Assembly: GCF_001461695.1 (NCBI RefSeq)
Contig: NZ_AUTC01000160.1
Location: 1 to 41,962 of the forward strand
Origin: Sinorhizobium fredii USDA 205
GTDB taxonomy: Bacteria; Pseudomonadota; Alphaproteobacteria; Rhizobiales; Rhizobiaceae
Direction: 5' to 3'
Length of the DNA stretch: 41,962 nt
The translations under genes were made by a program, and so were the position numbers. Positions within the stretch are counted from its first letter, which is position 1. Each line of letters opens with the position of its first letter. The notes beneath the pieces are model-generated. The model was given only the letters and a program-made list of their open reading frames with translations. It was not told where the DNA came from and searched no databases. Below, one piece after another: positions 39,507-41,962 of this stretch.

Positions 39507-41276
39507 ATGGACCACCAGGGTACGAAGCGTTTCGTCCCGGTTGAAACCGGCGCCCCGCGTTATGGCAGCGACCTGATCGCTGCTGCGATCCGCGAACAGG
39601 GTTTTCCCTATATCTGCCTCAATCCGGGCGCGAGCTATCGCCACCTGCATGACAGCCTCGTCAATTATCTCGGCAACGAGAAGCCGAAGATCCTGCTGTG
39701 CATGCACGAGGAACATGCGATCGGCATCGCCCAGGGCTGGGCAAAGATCACCGACAGGCCGCTTGCTGCTGCCGTCCATTCGAATGTCGGCCTGATGCAC
39801 GCCACGATGGGCATATTCGATGCCTGGTGCGACCGCGTTCCCGTCGTCGTCATCGGCGCTACCGGCCCGCTCGACGCCACCAAGCGCCGCCCGTGGATCG
39901 AGTGGATTCACTGCACGATCGACCAGGGCGGTCTGGTGCGCGACTTCACCAAGTGGGACGACGAGCCGGCCTCGCCGGAAGCCGCGGTCGAATCGATCCG
40001 CCGCGCTACGATGCTGGCGACCGCCCGCCCATCCGGCCCGACCTATGTCAATCTCGACGTTACCGTGCAGGAAATGGAACTCGAAAAGGTCCCGGCGCTG
40101 CACGACATTTCCCGCTTCCGCGCCCCCGCCGATTCGGAGCCGCCGCGCCGCGAGCTGGAGGAGGCGATCGAGATCCTGGCCAAGGCCAAGCGTCCGGTTA
40201 TCCTCAGCGGCCGCACCTCGCGCAGCGAGCAAGGCTGGGCCGAACGCGTGAAGCTCGCGGAACTTCTTGGAGCCAAGGTGCTCACGCATGTGAAGCTCGC
40301 GACGAGCTTCCCGACCACCCATCCGCTGTTCGTCGGCGAAACCGGTTGGAAGCTTTCCAAGAACCTGCTCAAGCACCTCAACGAAGCCGACGCCGTGCTG
40401 TCTCTCGATTGGCTCGACCTCGCCGGCACGATCAACCAGGTCTTCCCGGCCGGCGGCACGAGTGCGCTGATCATCAGCGTGTCGAACGACTTCAACATCC
40501 ATCGCGGCTGGAACATGGACTATCAGGGCCTGCCGGCGGTCGACGTCAACATTCCGACCGTGCCGGAAACGGCCGTCTCGCGGCTTCTGGAGGCGCTCGA
40601 AACCCGCCTGCCCGCGCCAAGGACCTATGAGCGCCGCCGCCTCGACGCGGAACCGTCCCGAACCTCCGGCCCGATCAGCCTCATGGACCTTGCCAGGGTG
40701 TTCAACCGGGTAACCCGCGATCGCGACGTGTGCCTGACATCCCGGCCGCTCGGCTGGCCGACCAATGCCAACGAACTCGAACATCCGCACGACTATCTCG
40801 GCCACAATGGCGGCGGCGGCGTGGGTTCCGGTCCGAGCATCGGCATCGGTGCGGCACTGGCGCTGCGCGACATGAAGTCTCCGCGCGTGCCGATCGCGAT
40901 CGTTGGCGACGGCGACTTCACCATGGGCAATACGGCGCTGTGGAGCGCCGCATCGCAGGGCATTCCGTTGCTCTACGTGATCTCCAACAACAATTCCTAC
41001 TTCAACGACGAGCACCACCAGGCGCAGGTCGCCGTTGAGCGCGGCCGCCCGCCGGAAAACGCCTGGGTCGGCCAGCGCCTCCAGGATCCCGTCCCGGATC
41101 TGCTGATGCTCGCCAAGGCCCAAGGAATCGATGGTGAAGGGCCGATCACCGATATCGCCGAGCTTTCCGGCGCGCTGGAGCGCGGTATCGAGAAGGTGAA
41201 GTCCGGCAAACCCTGGGTCATCGATGTCCGCGTGCCGCCGGAATATTGCCGCGACCCGATGGTCGAGCTCGCTTAG
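39507..41276 (+). CDS. Thiamine diphosphate-dependent decarboxylase/acetolactate synthase-like enzyme
   Basis: This is a 589-residue protein with the three domains of the benzoylformate decarboxylase/acetolactate synthase superfamily. The N-terminal Pyr domain has LLCMHEEHAIGIAQGWAKIT, with the Glu that activates ThDP. A middle domain follows, and the C-terminal PP domain has the ThDP motif VGDGDFTMGNTALWSAA ... YVISNNNSYFND (GDG-x(n)-NN). Such enzymes decarboxylate or ligate 2-keto acids. Its exact reaction is unknown. It follows the TctC-type gene in the same orientation and is closed by a strong terminator at 41306, suggesting a two-gene unit feeding or finishing the UbiD/Mo-hydroxylase pathway. 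Confidence 0.9.
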   Translation: MDHQGTKRFVPVETGAPRYGSDLIAAAIREQGFPYICLNPGASYRHLHDSLVNYLGNEKPKILLCMHEEHAIGIAQGWAKITDRPLAAAVHSNVGLMHATMGIFDAWCDRVPVVVIGATGPLDATKRRPWIEWIHCTIDQGGLVRDFTKWDDEPASPEAAVESIRRATMLATARPSGPTYVNLDVTVQEMELEKVPALHDISRFRAPADSEPPRRELEEAIEILAKAKRPVILSGRTSRSEQGWAERVKLAELLGAKVLTHVKLATSFPTTHPLFVGETGWKLSKNLLKHLNEADAVLSLDWLDLAGTINQVFPAGGTSALIISVSNDFNIHRGWNMDYQGLPAVDVNIPTVPETAVSRLLEALETRLPAPRTYERRRLDAEPSRTSGPISLMDLARVFNRVTRDRDVCLTSRPLGWPTNANELEHPHDYLGHNGGGGVGSGPSIGIGAALALRDMKSPRVPIAIVGDGDFTMGNTALWSAASQGIPLLYVISNNNSYFNDEHHQAQVAVERGRPPENAWVGQRLQDPVPDLLMLAKAQGIDGEGPITDIAELSGALERGIEKVKSGKPWVIDVRVPPEYCRDPMVELA

Positions 41277-41305
41277 ACCGCACCAAACAATTTCCCCCGA
41301 CTGGG

Positions 41306-41333
41306 CCCCGCTCATCCGAGCGGGGTTTTTTTT
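41306..41333 (+). terminator. Rho-independent terminator after the ThDP enzyme gene
   Basis: CCCCGCTC (41306-41313) and GAGCGGGG (41318-41325) form a perfect 8-base stem with an ATCC loop, followed by eight T (41326-41333). It lies 30 bases after the ThDP enzyme's stop. Confidence 0.95.
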
Positions 41334-41617
41334 CCGGTCGGCGACCAGCGTTTCAGCAGCATGCCCATGCGGGCATGTATCAACTTCGCGCCTGTGTGGT
41401 CGCTCGGCTGGCCCACTGAAAGTTACCGATTCCTGATAGGTGAACGGAAAGGATACAACTGTAGAGGCTTTGCGACCGCAATGGGCTCACTCGCCTATTC
41501 CTGTCATAGTTGCTAAGGCAACTTTGGCCTGCAGCCGAAAAGGTCAGTGTCTTCCAAGGTTGCGCCAAATGAGCGGTTCGTAGCGTAGCCACTACGGATG
41601 AAAGAGATGAGACTTCC
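41334..41617. other. Intergenic stretch without a recognised gene
   Basis: With the terminator, the gap from 41277 to 41617 is 341 bases. It contains a short hairpin (CATGCCC/GGGCATG, 41360-41377) and no convincing coding frame. A promoter for the small membrane protein gene is expected here but is not evident. Confidence 0.5.
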
Positions 41618-41920
41618 ATGAAGCCTTATGTGATAGCTCTTGTCATGATTATCTCTTTCTCCTTCTCGCCGCTGCTTGTCGCGTTCATCGCTGAGGGTCT
41701 GGCTTACATAAGCGGATGCAGGGCGAGCTGGGATCATGGAGCCATTTGCCCTCCAGCGACGTCACTGATTGGCCCATTCGATGCGAATGCACTTCGGACT
41801 ATGCAGCGGTTTTCCATTAACATAGCCCTGACATTTCTCATTGGGGCGGCGCTGTTCGTTGCCTGGCTTATTGCCATTGTGTGGTACGCGATTTCGAGAA
41901 CTTGCCGAACTGGGAGCTAG
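41618..41920 (+). CDS. Small membrane protein of unknown function, 100 residues
   Basis: The family is not recognised. Two strongly hydrophobic segments, about residues 5-30 (VIALVMIISFSFSPLLVAFI) and 68-92 (INIALTFLIGAALFVAWLIA), flank a polar loop with two cysteines (ISGCRASWDHGAICPP) that could form a periplasmic disulfide. A GATGAGA stretch lies upstream of ATG 41618 as a modest ribosome site. GC content is lower than that of the neighbouring catabolic genes, which hints at a separate origin. The start and reality of the gene are plausible rather than proven. Confidence 0.5.
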   Translation: MKPYVIALVMIISFSFSPLLVAFIAEGLAYISGCRASWDHGAICPPATSLIGPFDANALRTMQRFSINIALTFLIGAALFVAWLIAIVWYAISRTCRTGS

Positions 41921-41962
41921 GCTGTAGTGACAATTTAATCATTTGAGCCAGAGCATGATGGC

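Noticed and set aside
39027..41315. A 762-codon minus-strand open frame opposite the ThDP enzyme gene
   Set aside because: It mirrors a clear ThDP-family protein on the plus strand. Its translation has no family motifs, and long antisense frames are common in GC-rich DNA.

Overview
The window reads as a chromosome or megaplasmid segment of an alphaproteobacterium of the order Rhizobiales, most likely Sinorhizobium/Ensifer. The clues are GC-rich coding sequence, rhizobial intergenic mosaic (RIME-like) palindromes, an sRNA with three CCUCC-type loops resembling the rhizobial alpha-r14/NfeR1 family, two cobalamin riboswitches and a TTGACG-N18-CTATAT promoter. No transposase, tRNA, rRNA or CRISPR array was seen.

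Layout. (1) 1-1945: a sulfur/persulfide-type module. A GTG-started ArsR-rhodanese fusion regulator is divergent from an MBL-fold hydrolase and an MFS permease that runs off the left edge. The hydrolase's start is interrupted by a run of 15 G on its coding strand. (2) 2171-7168: single genes for a class III adenylate cyclase with TPRs, a methyltransferase, a DUF1059 protein and a KefB-type antiporter. (3) 7199-15558 (minus): a sugar/polyol ABC import operon of periplasmic binding protein, ATPase, two permeases, LacI regulator, Gfo/Idh/MocA oxidoreductase, HSD10-like SDR and a broken inositol-monophosphatase-like gene. Most junctions are ATGA/GTGA overlaps. (4) 15750-18073: a LysR regulator divergent from a quinone oxidoreductase, then a DUF6494 gene and the sRNA. 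(5) 18538-23578 (minus): two cobalamin-riboswitch operons back to back. One encodes a BtuFCD-like importer ending in pseudoazurin. The other encodes NrdH and an ORF that appears to be NrdI fused in frame to the last ~36 residues of NrdF, a deletion scar of nrdHIEF. (6) 24054-41276: a large accessory catabolic region described below. (7) 41618-41920: a small membrane protein.

The catabolic region has two divergent arms. The minus arm encodes a molybdenum hydroxylase (large, FeS and FAD subunits), a CoxG-like protein, a solute-binding protein, a class II DAHP synthase and XdhC. The plus arm encodes a prFMN-dependent UbiD-type decarboxylase (split by a one-base frameshift), a second Mo-hydroxylase large subunit (probable CTG start), a GntR/FCD regulator and a UbiX prenyltransferase. 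It is followed by a TctC-type periplasmic receptor and a ThDP-dependent decarboxylase. An 8-bp word, GTATGACA, lies in front of three of its transcription units, so the whole set may be one regulon. I infer a route for an aromatic or N-heteroaromatic acid: uptake by the TctC-type protein, hydroxylation, UbiD decarboxylation and ThDP-enzyme cleavage. The substrate cannot be read from sequence. This region is the best candidate for an undescribed system in the window.

Three separate reading-frame problems (MBL poly-G tract, IMPase remnant, ubiD) could be real decay or sequencing errors, and raw reads would tell.
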